A stretch of DNA of 64,000 bases from an uncultured Colwellia sp. (GCA_913063325.1 CAJXYE010000003.1:1-64000); one strand, 5' to 3'; shown: positions 1 to 10,213, counted from the first letter of the stretch. Numbers and translations are program-made. The notes: generated by a model not told the origin, from the sequence alone.

Positions 1-20
1 TGATATAAGGTAGCCTGACT

Positions 21-407
21 ATGGCTACTTACAAATTTAATCGGGAGTCACGTTTGTTGACTCCCGGTCATTTTCAAACGGTTTTTTCTAAACCTATTCG
101 TTTTGGCTCTCGCCATTTTACTTTATTAGTAACTCCAAAACCTCATACTCTCGTCTCTGATAAACAGAATTCAGTTGCCAAAAACCGTTTAGGATTAGCT
201 GTAGCTAAAAAACGAGTGAAACTTGCTGTGCAACGTAATCGCATAAAAAGGCAAGTCAGAGAAAGCTTCCGCTTAAATCAAGATAATTTACCCGCTATAG
301 ATATAGTTGTTATGGTGAAATCTGGTATTGATCAACTTGATAACAAGACGATAAATCAGGAATTAGAAAAGATATGGCGAAAAATAATTCAGCGCCACAA
401 AAGCTAG
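21..407 (+). CDS. rnpA: Ribonuclease P protein component
   Basis: Protein subunit of RNase P, which binds the catalytic RNA and helps it remove 5' leaders from precursor tRNAs in the cytoplasm. The 128-residue product has the usual family length and carries the basic RNR signature ([16 protein letters not shown], about residues 70-85) that contacts RNA. The N-terminal [15 protein letters not shown] stretch is the usual start of this family. It overlaps yidD by 34 bp, the standard arrangement in this gene block. rpmH, which normally precedes it, would lie just outside the window. Identification is secure. Confidence 0.97.
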   Translation: MATYKFNRESRLLTPGHFQTVFSKPIRFGSRHFTLLVTPKPHTLVSDKQNSVAKNRLGLAVAKKRVKLAVQRNRIKRQVRESFRLNQDNLPAIDIVVMVKSGIDQLDNKTINQELEKIWRKIIQRHKS

Positions 408-637
408 TAATAACCGGTATAAAAGGCTATCAACGCTTTATTAGTCCACTACTAGGTTCTAATTGTAGATTTACTCCAACTTGTTCTACTTATGCAACTG
501 AAGCAATAAATCGTTTTGGTGTAATAAAAGGTGGCTGGTTAGCAAGCAAACGAATATTAAGATGTCACCCACTTAACGAGGGTGGTGAAGATCCCGTCCC
601 CCCAATTAAAAAGAAAAATCACCTCAACTCGAATTAA
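374..637 (+). CDS. yidD: Membrane protein insertion efficiency factor YidD
   Basis: Small membrane-associated protein that assists insertion of proteins by YidC. It is 87 residues long and has the conserved [27 protein letters not shown] core and the [12 protein letters not shown] ending, both typical of the family. The cysteines in the [10 protein letters not shown] segment and in the RILRCHP motif are the conserved ones. The start lies inside rnpA in another frame, implying translational coupling. About 290 bp separate it from yidC, longer than in many relatives, so yidC may have its own promoter. Confidence 0.95.
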   Translation: MAKNNSAPQKLVITGIKGYQRFISPLLGSNCRFTPTCSTYATEAINRFGVIKGGWLASKRILRCHPLNEGGEDPVPPIKKKNHLNSN

Positions 638-931
638 TATATTCAATCGGCATTGAAATATGAGTAAATATACTTATATACATCAATAATCTGATAGTTA
701 TTGTTAATTCAATATGAATTTTTCATATCAAAAATTAGACTATTACAAACCTGTTCAACGAAAAGTTTGCTATAAAATGCTTTATTAAACCGATATGGGG
801 TTAAATAACCGACCTAGACTAAAAGATAGTAGGTTATTAAGCGTACCTATATTAATATGCCACGCACTTATCAAATTTAAATTATGCTCGGGATAATATT
901 CCCCTGCCAACAAAGAAGAGAAGTAAATTTT
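638..931. other. Intergenic region between yidD and yidC
   Basis: This 294-bp AT-rich stretch holds no convincing gene. A possible -10 (TATAAA) occurs near 771-777 with only a weak upstream -35. The ATG at 884 is in frame with yidC but lies too far upstream: the conserved YidC N-terminus begins at 932, after a GAAGAGAAG ribosome-binding site. Confidence 0.5.
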
Positions 932-2572
932 ATGGAATCCCAACGCAGTCTACTTTTTATTGCGCTTATGGTTGTTACTTACTTACTGTTTAGTCAATGG
1001 CAACAGCAAAATGCCGTACTTCCTGAACAAACAAGTATTAGCCAAAAACAGTCAGTTGAAAATGCTAACTCAGACTTCGTGCCTGAATCTTCAGATGCAC
1101 AAATAAGCTCGGTTAAATCAAATGAGGCTTCTGCCAAGTTAATTACAGTTACCACTGATACATTCATCTTGAAAATTAATAGTCAAGGTGGTGATATTGT
1201 TGAAGTTAAATTGCGTAACTACGATACCGAGCAAGGTAATGGTATTCCTTTTACAATTATGCAAAATGGCAATCAAAAATATATTGCCCAAAGTGGTTTA
1301 ACGGGTGCTAATGGCATTGACCGTATTTACGCTAATTTAGGTAAAGGTCGTCCAATATATACCAGCGCACAAAACAACTATGAATTAACCAATGACAATT
1401 TAAGTATTGATTTGGTTTTTAATGATGATAGCGGCATGACGGTGACTAAACGTTTTACCTTTGTTAAAAATAGCTATAGCGTTGATGTTGAATACTTAAT
1501 AGACAACAATACAGCTAACAGTGTTTCGGTACAAATGTATGGTCAACTTAAGCAATCGACTGTTGTAGCAACAGGTGGTGGTATGTTACCTACCTATCGT
1601 GGTGCTGCTTATTCAACATCAGAAGAGCGTTACGAAAAATACGATTTTGACGATATTCAAGAAGCAAAACTAGCTAAAGCGACAGCTGGTGGTTGGGTTG
1701 CTATGCTTGAACATTATTTCGTTTCGGCTTGGGTACCAAAAGCTGAAGACACTAATAATATATATACTACATATAAAAACAATGAAGCCTCTATCGGCTT
1801 TAAAGCGCCCACAGTTATTATTGATGCTGGTCAGCAAGGTTCTACTTCTGCAATTTTCTATGTTGGTCCAAAAGATCAATACGTACTAGATGAAATATCT
1901 GACGGTTTAGGGTTAACCATTGATTACGGTTTCTTATTCATGATCAGTAAACCATTATTTTGGTTACTTTTACAGATTCAATCAATTGTTGCTAACTGGG
2001 GGATAGCTATTATTGTTATCACTCTAATTGTTAAAGGTGCTATGTACCCGCTAACTAAAGCACAGTACACCTCAATGGCTAAAATGCGTGACTTAGCACC
2101 AAAAATGGCTCAGCTTAAAGAGCGTTTTGGTGATGATAGACAAAAAATGTCACAAGCTACCATGGAAATGTATCGTAAAGAGAAAGTTAACCCTGCAGGC
2201 GGTTGTTTACCACTTATTTTACAAATGCCAATTTTCTTAGCACTTTACTGGGTATTTTTAGAAAGTGTTGAATTACGTCATGCACCGTTTGTTTTCTGGA
2301 TTCAAGATTTGTCAGCAATGGACCCATTCTTCGTATTACCAATACTTATGGGTGCAAGTATGTATGTTATGCAAAAAATGCAGCCTATGACAATACAAGA
2401 TCCAATGCAGCAAAAGATTATGCAATACATGCCAGTAGTATTCTCTATATTTATGGCTTGGTTCCCGTCTGGCTTAGTACTTTACTGGTTAGTAAGTAAC
2501 TTAATTTCAATTGCACAAATGAAAGTTATTTTTGCTGGTATAGCCAAACAAAAAGAAGCTAAAGCAGTCTAA
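932..2572 (+). CDS. yidC: Membrane protein insertase YidC
   Basis: Inner-membrane insertase/chaperone that places membrane proteins in the bilayer, alone or with SecYEG. From ATG 932 the product is 546 residues. It starts MESQRSLLFIALMVVTYLLF, a match to the enterobacterial MDSQRNLL start, so the upstream in-frame ATG at 884 is not used. It has an N-terminal membrane segment, a large periplasmic beta domain (about 50-330), and the C-terminal 60KD_IMP core with the hydrophilic-groove helices (WGIAIIVITLIVKGAMYPLT onward, with LALYWVFLESVELRHAPF and a last segment near LVLYWLVSNLISIAQ). A strong terminator follows. Confidence 0.96.
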   Translation: MESQRSLLFIALMVVTYLLFSQWQQQNAVLPEQTSISQKQSVENANSDFVPESSDAQISSVKSNEASAKLITVTTDTFILKINSQGGDIVEVKLRNYDTEQGNGIPFTIMQNGNQKYIAQSGLTGANGIDRIYANLGKGRPIYTSAQNNYELTNDNLSIDLVFNDDSGMTVTKRFTFVKNSYSVDVEYLIDNNTANSVSVQMYGQLKQSTVVATGGGMLPTYRGAAYSTSEERYEKYDFDDIQEAKLAKATAGGWVAMLEHYFVSAWVPKAEDTNNIYTTYKNNEASIGFKAPTVIIDAGQQGSTSAIFYVGPKDQYVLDEISDGLGLTIDYGFLFMISKPLFWLLLQIQSIVANWGIAIIVITLIVKGAMYPLTKAQYTSMAKMRDLAPKMAQLKERFGDDRQKMSQATMEMYRKEKVNPAGGCLPLILQMPIFLALYWVFLESVELRHAPFVFWIQDLSAMDPFFVLPILMGASMYVMQKMQPMTIQDPMQQKIMQYMPVVFSIFMAWFPSGLVLYWLVSNLISIAQMKVIFAGIAKQKEAKAV

Positions 2573-2604
2573 AATCTGCAAAGTATAAGTTTAGAGAAAC
2601 AAAG

Positions 2605-2640
2605 AAAAGGCGATTACTGATAATACAGTAATCGCCTTTT
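2605..2640 (+). terminator. Rho-independent terminator after yidC
   Basis: A 15-bp perfect inverted repeat (AAAAGGCGATTACTG, 6-base loop ATAATA, then its complement) ends in a T run, 33 bases after the yidC stop. Confidence 0.9.
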
Positions 2641-2715
2641 TAGTTTTATGTCATTAACTTTTAGGCATGAATGCAGCTGATTAGATAATGGCTAAGTGAT
2701 GATAAATTTGTCCGA

Positions 2716-2744
2716 TTGGTATTAATCTTGAAATAAAGTAAAAT
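2716..2744 (+). promoter_or_regulatory. Candidate sigma-70 promoter for mnmE
   Basis: TTGGTA at 2716-2721 and TAAAAT at 2739-2744 are separated by exactly 17 bases and lie 35 bp before the mnmE ATG. The position directly after the yidC terminator supports independent transcription of mnmE. Confidence 0.55.
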
Positions 2745-2779
2745 ACTCCTCATCCACATATCAAATTAATTACCTCGCC

Positions 2780-4195
2780 ATGACATCAATATCTCAAACA
2801 ACGACAATAGCCGCACAAGCCACAGCACCAGGGCGTGGTGGTGTTGGTATTATTAGGGTATCTGGCCCAGAAGCCAAAAATGTAGCCCAAGTTATTTTAG
2901 GCAAACTTCCTGAAGTAAGAAAAGCTGAATATTTACCTTTTTTAGATGGTAGTTCAACTGATAAAGCACAAATATTAGATCAGGGAATCGCAATATATTT
3001 CAAAGCACCCCACTCATTTACTGGCGAAGATGTTATTGAGTTTCAAGGTCATGGCGGCCCTGTTATTTTAGATATGCTGCTTAAGGCAATACTTGCCATA
3101 CCCAAAGTAACTATGGCCAAACCCGGTGAATTTAGTGAACAAGCCTTTTTGAACGACAAACTCGATTTAACCCAAGCAGAAGCTATTGCTGATTTAATTA
3201 ACTCAAGTTCAGAACAAGCTGCTCGCTCTGCCCTGCACTCTTTACAAGGTGACTTTTCAAAACTAGTCAATGAAATGGTCGAAAGTATTATTCACCTGCG
3301 TATGTATGTAGAAGCCGCTATTGATTTTCCAGAAGAAGAAATTGATTTTCTTGCCGATAAAAAAGTAGTGACTGATTTAAAAGCGATAATTAGCCAAGTA
3401 GAAGATGTGCGTAAACAAGCTCAGCAAGGCAGTATCATCCGTGAAGGAATGCGTGTTGTCATTGCTGGTCGACCTAATGCGGGTAAATCGAGTTTATTAA
3501 ACGCCTTAAGCGGCAAAGAAACCGCCATTGTTACCGATATTGCTGGTACCACTCGCGATGTACTCGCCGAGCAAATTCATATAGACGGTATGCCATTACA
3601 TATAATTGATACCGCAGGATTACGAGACAGTAATGATGTTGTTGAGAAAATAGGTATTGAGCGCGCTTGGCAAGAAATCAATAAAGCGGATCGCGTTTTG
3701 TTGATGGTTGATGCCAGTGAAGAGCACAGTATCTTGGAAGATGAGCAAGATATTAAAGATTATTACCCTGAATTTTTTGCCAAACTACCAGAGAACATTG
3801 GTCTAACACTTATTAGAAATAAAGCTGATATGAATAATGCAAAAACAGGCTTTACTGAGTTTACCGATACTGATGGCACACAACACGCTATTATTACCCT
3901 GTCAGCAAAAACAGGTGATGGTGTTAACAGCCTTAAAGAGCACTTAAAAACTATTATGGGTTACCAAGGTAGTACTGAGGGTGGCTTTATGGCGAGAAGA
4001 CGTCACCTAGTTGCTCTAGAGAATACCCATCAGCATTTACTTGTCGGTTTAGAGCAACTTGAATCGTATGTTGCTGGAGAGATCTTGGCAGAAGAATTAC
4101 GTATTTGTCAGCAAGAGTTAGATCAAATAACAGGTGAATTCACCAGTGATGATCTTTTAGGTAAGATCTTTAGTTCATTTTGTATTGGTAAATAA
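2780..4195 (+). CDS. mnmE: tRNA-modification GTPase MnmE (TrmE)
   Basis: GTPase that works with MnmG to form 5-carboxymethylaminomethyl-uridine at the wobble base of certain tRNAs. The 471-residue protein shows the N-terminal tetrahydrofolate-binding domain ([15 protein letters not shown] near 17-31), a helical domain, an inserted G domain with Walker [10 protein letters not shown] (about 230) and DTAGLRDS switch II (about 278), and the invariant C-terminal FCIGK ending with its catalytic cysteine. Length and ending are standard. Its partner mnmG is about 1.7 kb downstream across the origin. Confidence 0.97.
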   Translation: MTSISQTTTIAAQATAPGRGGVGIIRVSGPEAKNVAQVILGKLPEVRKAEYLPFLDGSSTDKAQILDQGIAIYFKAPHSFTGEDVIEFQGHGGPVILDMLLKAILAIPKVTMAKPGEFSEQAFLNDKLDLTQAEAIADLINSSSEQAARSALHSLQGDFSKLVNEMVESIIHLRMYVEAAIDFPEEEIDFLADKKVVTDLKAIISQVEDVRKQAQQGSIIREGMRVVIAGRPNAGKSSLLNALSGKETAIVTDIAGTTRDVLAEQIHIDGMPLHIIDTAGLRDSNDVVEKIGIERAWQEINKADRVLLMVDASEEHSILEDEQDIKDYYPEFFAKLPENIGLTLIRNKADMNNAKTGFTEFTDTDGTQHAIITLSAKTGDGVNSLKEHLKTIMGYQGSTEGGFMARRRHLVALENTHQHLLVGLEQLESYVAGEILAEELRICQQELDQITGEFTSDDLLGKIFSSFCIGK

Positions 4196-4219
4196 CTTAA
4201 ATAATTCCACTCCTAATAA

Positions 4220-4253
4220 AAAAGCAGCCTAACTTAATCGCTAGGCTGCTTTT
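4220..4253. terminator. Bidirectional terminator between mnmE and a convergent gene
   Basis: A perfect 12-bp inverted repeat (AAAAGCAGCCTA, 10-base loop, TAGGCTGCTTTT) lies between two convergent genes, with A and T runs on its two sides so it can serve both strands. Confidence 0.88.
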
Positions 4254-4271
4254 AAACATCTCAAATGATTG

Positions 4272-4607
4272 TTAGTTCTTTTTATCAACAAGCATTTCAT
4301 CAAGTGGTCGACAGAATTTTTTGATATCCTTATGAACGAAGCCATTATTAGCTTGACCGTTTTGGGCCTGAATTCGAGCAGCAATCTGAATAGTTTTATT
4401 AATATTATCCCTACCAATTAAGTCCGCAATAACAAGCCTCATTTTTTCAGCCTCACCGGACTTAAAAAGAGCTGTGCTGCCTCTTTGGTTAGCTACATAA
4501 CAATGTGCGACTTCTTTCGCTAACTCTTCCTTAGACTGCTCAGCAATTGATGCAAAGCCAGAAAAAGAGGCTAAAGTGAACATAATAGTAATTAGTTTTT
4601 TCATCAT
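4272..4607 (-). CDS. Small predicted periplasmic protein of unknown function
   Basis: The 111-residue product is not recognised. It begins MMKKLITIMFTLASFSGFAS, a clear Sec signal peptide with likely cleavage near residue 20. The mature part is about 90 residues, mostly helical and charged, with two cysteines (AHCYVANQ and KKFCRPLD) that could form a disulfide. A good AAGGATC-like ribosome-binding site lies just upstream. It sits alone on the minus strand between mnmE and mioC, sharing the terminator with mnmE. No function can be inferred from the neighbours. Confidence 0.75.
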   Translation of the reverse strand: MMKKLITIMFTLASFSGFASIAEQSKEELAKEVAHCYVANQRGSTALFKSGEAEKMRLVIADLIGRDNINKTIQIAARIQAQNGQANNGFVHKDIKKFCRPLDEMLVDKKN

Positions 4608-4892
4608 AAGATCCTTTTATATATATGATATTTTTATTGGTAGATATTTATTTTAAAGCTTCAACTACTTCTTCAAAGAGTGATGTGCAGCACATTTTTG
4701 GCTGTAAGAAGCAATAATAACTAATGTCATAAAGTGTATTTCATAAAATTACTTTTTAAGTAATAGGATGATTATTAGACAGACTAATAAACAATTCAAC
4801 TAAATGTTTATCAAAACCCCCCTTAAGTAATACAATAAAACCCCAATTATTATCGTTATAAATAACCTAATTTTATTAAAAAGAGACCCTAT

Positions 4893-5390
4893 ATGAGCTC
4901 AATTCAAATCATTGTTGGTAGTATGCTTGGTGGCACTGAATATGTTGCAGAAGCCTGTGAAGAAACCCTAAATGAGCTTGATCATAATGTTGATATTCAC
5001 TTAAAACCGGATCTTAGTTGCATCATCAGTAATACTTTCTCAAGTAATAATGAACAAAAAAAGAGCAGTGATTCACAAATAAAACCACTTTGGATCATTT
5101 GTACCTCAACACATGGTGCTGGTGACTACCCTGACAACATCAAAGAATTTGTTAGTGATCTAGGTAATTGTGATCAAGATCTATCCACGGTTAGTTTTTT
5201 AACCATTGGGATCGGTGATTCTAGCTATGATACTTTTTGCAAAGCAGCTGTAGATTTATCAAAACTATTAAAATCAAAGGGTTGTATAGAAATAGTGCCA
5301 TTTAAGACCTTTGATATGTCAGAAGATATCGATCCAGAAGATCTTGCTCAGCAGTGGATCCGTACAAATAAAGATCTGCTTTCGATCTAA
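4893..5390 (+). CDS. mioC: Flavodoxin-like protein MioC
   Basis: FMN-binding flavodoxin; the E. coli homologue supports biotin synthase and its transcription runs toward oriC. The 165-residue product has the flavodoxin start IIVGSMLGGTEYVAEA (phosphate-binding loop, residues 6-21), the CTSTHGAGDYPDNIKEF segment (about 70-86) and IGIGDSSYDTFC (about 105-117), which line the FMN pocket. It is somewhat longer than E. coli MioC, with a polar insertion around residues 47-62. It directly abuts the predicted origin on its left side, the arrangement known in enterobacteria and vibrios. Confidence 0.93.
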   Translation: MSSIQIIVGSMLGGTEYVAEACEETLNELDHNVDIHLKPDLSCIISNTFSSNNEQKKSSDSQIKPLWIICTSTHGAGDYPDNIKEFVSDLGNCDQDLSTVSFLTIGIGDSSYDTFCKAAVDLSKLLKSKGCIEIVPFKTFDMSEDIDPEDLAQQWIRTNKDLLSI

Positions 5391-5443
5391 CGTGATCACT
5401 TACCCATAAGTTATCAACAGATTACGATCTATTTTATACCCTT

Positions 5444-5452
5444 TGTGGATAA
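5444..5452 (-). promoter_or_regulatory. DnaA box, consensus TTATCCACA
   Basis: TGTGGATAA on the plus strand is the exact complement of the high-affinity DnaA box. It sits in the left half of the predicted origin, with near-consensus boxes on both sides. Confidence 0.8.
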
Positions 5453-5516
5453 AACGGTTAATAACCGGTTAATTTTCTATTATTATTCAGTGTATTAAAA
5501 AGAAATAAAATCGTCC

Positions 5517-5525
5517 TGTGTATAA
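5517..5525 (-). promoter_or_regulatory. DnaA box variant TTATACACA
   Basis: TGTGTATAA on the plus strand reads TTATACACA on the other, a recognised DnaA box variant (the R2 type in E. coli). Confidence 0.7.
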
Positions 5526-5640
5526 CTCGCTGTTTTGATCAAAGGTTATTTGCTGATTGATCAACGTTTGATCACAGTGTTATCATTGCCCTTAGTTATT
5601 AATAAATAAAAGAAAAAAGTACTTACCCACAGAAAATAAG

Positions 5641-5720
5641 GATCTTAATAAGTAATAACTATAAGATCTTTATAAAGATCTCTTTTTATATATTAAGGAT
5701 CAGCCCCGATCTTTTTTACG
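5641..5720 (+). other. Predicted DNA unwinding element of oriC
   Basis: AT-rich stretch with four 13-mer-like units beginning GATCT: GATCTTAATAAGT (5641), GATCTTTATAAAG (5665), GATCTCTTTTTAT (5677) and GATCTTTTTTACG (5708). These resemble the enterobacterial unwinding 13-mers and lie on the expected mnmG side. Confidence 0.7.
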
Positions 5721-5849
5721 AATTTGATCGTATCCCTGAAGAGAAAAAAGCGGTAAAATACGTTCCCTAATTTTGAGTGTTACAAATTTTACAGTGCACT
5801 TTAAAATAAAAACGTTAACTAATTTTTAATCAAGCAGGATTGTTATTTT

Positions 5850-7739
5850 ATGTGGTATCAAGAGTCTTATGACGTAATTGTTGTTGGTGGTGGTCATGCG
5901 GGAACTGAGGCCTCACTTGCTGCTGCACGTATGGGCTGTAAAACTTTGTTGTTAACTCATAACATTGACACCCTGGGTCAAATGTCTTGTAACCCTGCCA
6001 TTGGTGGTATCGGCAAAGGACATTTGGTTAAAGAAATTGATGCATTGGGTGGCTTAATGGCAACAGCCATTGATCATAGTGCGATTCAATTTAGAACCTT
6101 GAATTCAAGCAAAGGCCCAGCGGTTAGAGCTACTCGAGCTCAAGCGGATCGAATTTTGTATCGAAACTATGTTCGTAATACCTTGGAAAACCAAGATAAT
6201 TTAACTATTTTTCAGCAACCATGTGATGACTTGATCCTAGAAAACGATCGTGTCGTTGGTGTTTCAACACAAATGGGGCTTAAATTTAAAGGCAAAAGCG
6301 TAGTGCTTACTGTGGGGACTTTCCTTTCAGGCTTGATTCACATTGGTCTGAATAATTATCAAGGTGGTCGAGCAGGTGATCCTGCGAGTATGAATCTAGC
6401 AGCAAAAATGAAAGATATGCCATTTAGAATGGATCGTTTAAAAACAGGTACTCCACCAAGACTTGATGCAAGATCATTAGATTTTTCTGTTATGGAGGAG
6501 CAAGCAGGCGATACACCTAGTCCAGTGTTTTCTTTTATGGGATCACAAGAGGATCATCCGGAACAGCTCTCTTGTTATATCACGCATACTAACGAACAAA
6601 CCCACCAGATCATTCGTGACGGCTTAGATCGTTCTCCCATGTATACTGGTGTAATTGATGGTGTAGGTCCAAGATACTGCCCATCTATTGAAGATAAAAT
6701 CACCCGTTTTGCCGATAAAAATTCACATCAAATATTTGTTGAACCTGAGGGGTTAACGACCCATGAAGTATATCCAAATGGTATTTCAACCAGTTTACCT
6801 TTTGATGTACAAATGAATTTAGTCCGTTCAATTAAAGGTTTTGAAAACGCTTTTATTACCCGTCCTGGTTATGCCATTGAGTATGATTACTTCGATCCTC
6901 GAGATTTAAAACAAAGTTTAGAAAGTAAGTTTATTGAAAACTTATATTTTGCCGGACAAATTAATGGTACTACTGGTTATGAAGAAGCTGGTGCTCAAGG
7001 TCTGATAGCAGGTGCTAATGCTGCGAATAGAGTGAAAGAACGTGATGAGTTTATTCTCGGGCGTGATCAAGCTTACATGGGCGTATTAATTGATGATTTA
7101 GCTACTTTAGGTACTAAAGAACCTTATCGAATGTTTACTTCTCGCGCTGAATACCGTTTATTGCTTCGTGAAGACAACGCAGATATACGTTTAACAGAAG
7201 AAGGTCGTAAAATTGGTTTAGTTGGTGATGCTCGCTGGCAGCGATTTAATGAGAAGATGGAAAACGTTGAACTTGAACGTCAACGTTTACGATCTACTTG
7301 GGTACAAAAGGATCATACCAGAATAGATCAAATTAATGCTTTGTTAAAAACGCCAATGAGTAAAGAAGCAAGCTTAGAAGATCTTATTCGTCGTCCAGAA
7401 GTAAATTATGTCGATCTAATGAAAATTGAAGGTTTAGGGCCAGCGATAAAAGATAGGCAGGCTTCTGAGCAAATAGAGATTCAAACTAAATATGCAGGTT
7501 ATATTGATAGACAGCTTGATGAGATAGCAAAGAAAAAGCGAAATGAAGATACTTTGATCCCGAAAGAATTTGATTATCAACAAATATCAGGCCTTTCTAA
7601 TGAAGTTGTTGCTAAGCTAAAAGATGCTCGTCCAGAAACTATTGGTAAAGCTTCACGAATTTCTGGTATTACTCCAGCGGCAATTTCGTTATTATTAGTC
7701 TACTTAAAAAAACACGGTCTTTTACGTAAATTAGCGTAG
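5850..7739 (+). CDS. mnmG: tRNA uridine-5-carboxymethylaminomethyl modification enzyme MnmG (GidA)
   Basis: FAD-dependent partner of MnmE in modifying the wobble uridine of tRNAs. The 629-residue length is standard. The N-terminal Rossmann motif [19 protein letters not shown] (about 9-27) binds [20 protein letters not shown] (about 47-63) is the family signature, and the C-terminal helical domain ends KHGLLRKLA. The [11 protein letters not shown] segment (about 273) carries a conserved cysteine. It is the first gene to the right of the predicted origin, followed closely by rsmG. Confidence 0.97.
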   Translation: MWYQESYDVIVVGGGHAGTEASLAAARMGCKTLLLTHNIDTLGQMSCNPAIGGIGKGHLVKEIDALGGLMATAIDHSAIQFRTLNSSKGPAVRATRAQADRILYRNYVRNTLENQDNLTIFQQPCDDLILENDRVVGVSTQMGLKFKGKSVVLTVGTFLSGLIHIGLNNYQGGRAGDPASMNLAAKMKDMPFRMDRLKTGTPPRLDARSLDFSVMEEQAGDTPSPVFSFMGSQEDHPEQLSCYITHTNEQTHQIIRDGLDRSPMYTGVIDGVGPRYCPSIEDKITRFADKNSHQIFVEPEGLTTHEVYPNGISTSLPFDVQMNLVRSIKGFENAFITRPGYAIEYDYFDPRDLKQSLESKFIENLYFAGQINGTTGYEEAGAQGLIAGANAANRVKERDEFILGRDQAYMGVLIDDLATLGTKEPYRMFTSRAEYRLLLREDNADIRLTEEGRKIGLVGDARWQRFNEKMENVELERQRLRSTWVQKDHTRIDQINALLKTPMSKEASLEDLIRRPEVNYVDLMKIEGLGPAIKDRQASEQIEIQTKYAGYIDRQLDEIAKKKRNEDTLIPKEFDYQQISGLSNEVVAKLKDARPETIGKASRISGITPAAISLLLVYLKKHGLLRKLA

Positions 7740-7808
7740 AAGCAATAGCTAGGGGCGAGCTGTTAATTAACTCACATTTTACGTTAATTAGCAGATCGTC
7801 TAAAAATA

Positions 7809-8438
7809 ATGACATTAACACATCAATTATCGACACTGATTAGTAAAACTGATCTTGTCGTATCCCAAGAACAAATAGATTTACTTATTCAATATGTTGA
7901 ATTACTCAACAAATGGAATAAAGCTTACAACCTGACTTCGGTTCGCGATCCTAGTGAAATGCTAATTAAACATATTATGGACAGTTTAATGGTGGGTGAA
8001 GTGCTTATAGGTGAAAACTTTATTGATGTAGGAACAGGTCCTGGTTTACCGGGTATACCATTGGCTATATTATATCCAGAAAGAAATTTTGTCTTATTAG
8101 ATAGTTTAGGTAAGCGAATCACTTTTCTTAGACAAGTTGTTTTTCAATTAAAACTAACTAATGTCACCCCAGTAAAAGCCAGAGTAGAAGAGTATCAAGG
8201 CGAACAGCCTTTTGATGGCGTATTAAGTCGTGCCTTTTCTTCCCTCAATGATATGGTAAGCTGGTGTAAGCACTTAATTACCACAGAGCAAGGACGATTC
8301 TTTGCACTGAAAGGACAATATCCTCAGGATGAGATCTCACAATTACCTGAAAATATTACTTTAGTAGATAGTCATAAAATTATCGTGCCTGACTTAGTTG
8401 GTGAACGTCATGTGATAGTACTGAAGAAGTTGCACTAG
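7809..8438 (+). CDS. rsmG: 16S rRNA (guanine527-N7)-methyltransferase RsmG (GidB)
   Basis: S-adenosylmethionine-dependent enzyme that methylates G527 of 16S rRNA. The 209-residue product has the family features: [17 protein letters not shown] (about 32-48), HIMDSL, the SAM-binding loop [17 protein letters not shown] (about 72-88) and [13 protein letters not shown]. It lies 69 bp after mnmG and 24 bp before parA, the usual order of the origin-proximal operon. Confidence 0.96.
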   Translation: MTLTHQLSTLISKTDLVVSQEQIDLLIQYVELLNKWNKAYNLTSVRDPSEMLIKHIMDSLMVGEVLIGENFIDVGTGPGLPGIPLAILYPERNFVLLDSLGKRITFLRQVVFQLKLTNVTPVKARVEEYQGEQPFDGVLSRAFSSLNDMVSWCKHLITTEQGRFFALKGQYPQDEISQLPENITLVDSHKIIVPDLVGERHVIVLKKLH

Positions 8439-8462
8439 AAATAAAAACAAATAGAGGCGCTT

Positions 8463-9269
8463 GTGGGAAAAATAATAGCAATTGCAAACCAAAAAGGTGG
8501 TGTGGGTAAAACTACAACCGCGGTTAATTTGGCTGCCTCGTTGGCGGCAACAAAACGCAAAGTTTTATTGATCGATTTAGATCCTCAAGGCAATGCCACC
8601 ATGGCTAGTGGCGTTGATAAATATAATGTTCATGCAACTTGTTATGAATTATTAGTTGAAGAACAAAGTGTTGAAGAAGTAGTCATTAAAGAAACGTCAG
8701 GGCTTTATCACCTAATTTCTGCTAATGCTGATGTTACGGCAGCAGAAATCAAATTAATGGAAGTATATGCCCGAGAACAGCGCTTAAAAACAGCGTTAGC
8801 GCAGGTAAAAGATTTTTATGACTTTATCATTATAGATTGTCCACCTTCATTGAATATGCTTACCGTTAACGCTATGACGGCAGCTGATTCAGTTCTCGTG
8901 CCAATGCAATGTGAATACTATGCATTAGAAGGCTTAACGGCACTAATGGATACTATTACTAAGTTAACTTCTGTTGTGAATGATAAATTACATATTGAAG
9001 GCATATTGCGTACTATGTATGATCCTCGTAATCGCTTAGCTAATGATGTATCTGAGCAATTAAAACGACATTTTGGCGATAAAGTTTATCGCAGTGTGAT
9101 CCCTCGAAATGTTCGTTTAGCTGAAGCGCCAAGTTTTGGTACGCCAGCGATGTATTACGATAAATCTTCAACGGGTGCTAAAGCTTATTTAGCCCTTGCC
9201 GGTGAAGTATTACGTAAAAATGATTCATCGAAAAAATCCCCGCAAGCTAAGACTAGTGAAGTCAGCTAG
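8463..9269 (+). CDS. parA: Chromosome partitioning ATPase ParA (Soj)
   Basis: Walker-type ATPase that moves ParB-bound origin regions apart. The 268-residue product starts at GTG with the deviant Walker A motif NQKGGVGKTT near residues 8-18, followed by the IDLDPQGNAT motif (about 37-46) and IIIDCPPSLNMLT (about 121-133). The ending is lysine/serine rich. It is 24 bp after rsmG and 14 bp before parB, so all are likely cotranscribed. No consensus parS site was recognised by eye in the window. Confidence 0.95.
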   Translation: MGKIIAIANQKGGVGKTTTAVNLAASLAATKRKVLLIDLDPQGNATMASGVDKYNVHATCYELLVEEQSVEEVVIKETSGLYHLISANADVTAAEIKLMEVYAREQRLKTALAQVKDFYDFIIIDCPPSLNMLTVNAMTAADSVLVPMQCEYYALEGLTALMDTITKLTSVVNDKLHIEGILRTMYDPRNRLANDVSEQLKRHFGDKVYRSVIPRNVRLAEAPSFGTPAMYYDKSSTGAKAYLALAGEVLRKNDSSKKSPQAKTSEVS

Positions 9270-9283
9270 CGCAAAGGAAAATT

Positions 9284-10186
9284 ATGAGTACAGCAAAACG
9301 TAAAGGCGCTAGTCGCTTAGGTCGCGGTCTTGATGCTTTATTAGCACCAGCGATGCCAGCAGTAGAAAACCAAACAAATACTTCTAATGAAAACAATAGC
9401 GTAACAGCGACAGACAATGAATTACTTAAACTGCCTATTGCAAATTTAACACCGGGTAAATATCAACCACGTCGAGAAATGTCTGATGCAGGTCTTGAAG
9501 AGCTGTCATTGTCTATTCAATCACAAGGCATTATTCAGCCTATTGTGGTTCGTTTCGTTGCTGGTGATCAATATGAAATCATTGCCGGTGAACGTCGATG
9601 GCGTGCGGCCAAATTAGCACAACTTGATGTAGTACCTTGTTTAGTTAAAAATGTTCCTGATGAATCAGCGGTCGCTATTGCGCTTATTGAGAATATCCAG
9701 CGTGAAGACCTTAATGCGATGGAAGAAGCTATAGCATTAGAGCGTTTATTAACTGAGTTTGATTTAACCCACCAAGAAGTTGCTATAGCTGTTGGTAAGT
9801 CACGTACTACGGTTAGTAATTTGTTACGTTTAAATAACCTAAACGAAGAAGTAAAAACCTTGTTAGAAAATGGTGATATAGAAATGGGCCATGCCCGTGC
9901 TTTATTAGCATTAGAAGGTGATGTGCAAACGTCAGCAGCACAAACGGTAGCCACTAAAGAATTAACAGTAAGAGATACTGAAGCGTTAATTAAAAAGATT
10001 CACAATCCTGTTGCTGAAAAAGAGAAAGTTGAAAAAGCTATTGAGACAATTGAATTAGAGCAAGGCTTAGCGGATAAAATTGGTGCTAAAGTGGCTATAA
10101 GCCACAATAAAAAAGGCAAAGGTAAGCTTGTTATTTCTTATGAAAATTTAGCAAAACTTGAAGAAATATTAAGTAAAATTAACTAA
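9284..10186 (+). CDS. parB: Chromosome partitioning protein ParB (Spo0J)
   Basis: CTP-dependent clamp that loads at parS sites near the origin and is moved by ParA. The 300-residue product has the N-terminal RLGRGLDALLAP motif that touches ParA (about 11-22), the ParB/Srx domain with GERRWRAA (about 102-109) and ENIQREDLNAMEEA (about 136-149), a helix-turn-helix region (TVSNLLRLNNL, about 171-181) and a C-terminal dimerisation domain. A clear terminator follows at 10214-10240. Confidence 0.95.
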   Translation: MSTAKRKGASRLGRGLDALLAPAMPAVENQTNTSNENNSVTATDNELLKLPIANLTPGKYQPRREMSDAGLEELSLSIQSQGIIQPIVVRFVAGDQYEIIAGERRWRAAKLAQLDVVPCLVKNVPDESAVAIALIENIQREDLNAMEEAIALERLLTEFDLTHQEVAIAVGKSRTTVSNLLRLNNLNEEVKTLLENGDIEMGHARALLALEGDVQTSAAQTVATKELTVRDTEALIKKIHNPVAEKEKVEKAIETIELEQGLADKIGAKVAISHNKKGKGKLVISYENLAKLEEILSKIN

Positions 10187-10213
10187 TAATTCCAGTTTAT
10201 ATTACTTTATTAG

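Larger units (their letters stand above)
5391..5849. other. oriC: Predicted chromosomal replication origin (oriC)
   Basis: This 459-bp non-coding segment lies between mioC and mnmG, the conserved origin site of many gammaproteobacteria. It contains a perfect DnaA box on the minus strand (5444-5452), close variants TTATCAACA (5411-5419), TGTGTATAA (5517-5525, minus) and TTACCCACA (5623-5631), and eleven GATC sites, which suit Dam/SeqA control. On the mnmG side, 5641-5720 is AT-rich with four GATCT-type 13-mer-like repeats. The order boxes-then-13-mers toward mnmG equals the E. coli layout. GC skew was not computed. Confidence 0.88.

Noticed and set aside
884-931. In-frame upstream start for yidC
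   Set aside because: The 16 extra residues are not family-like, and a good ribosome site lies before ATG 932.
9568-9954. A 128-codon minus-strand frame
   Set aside because: Antisense shadow of parB, whose protein motifs are complete.
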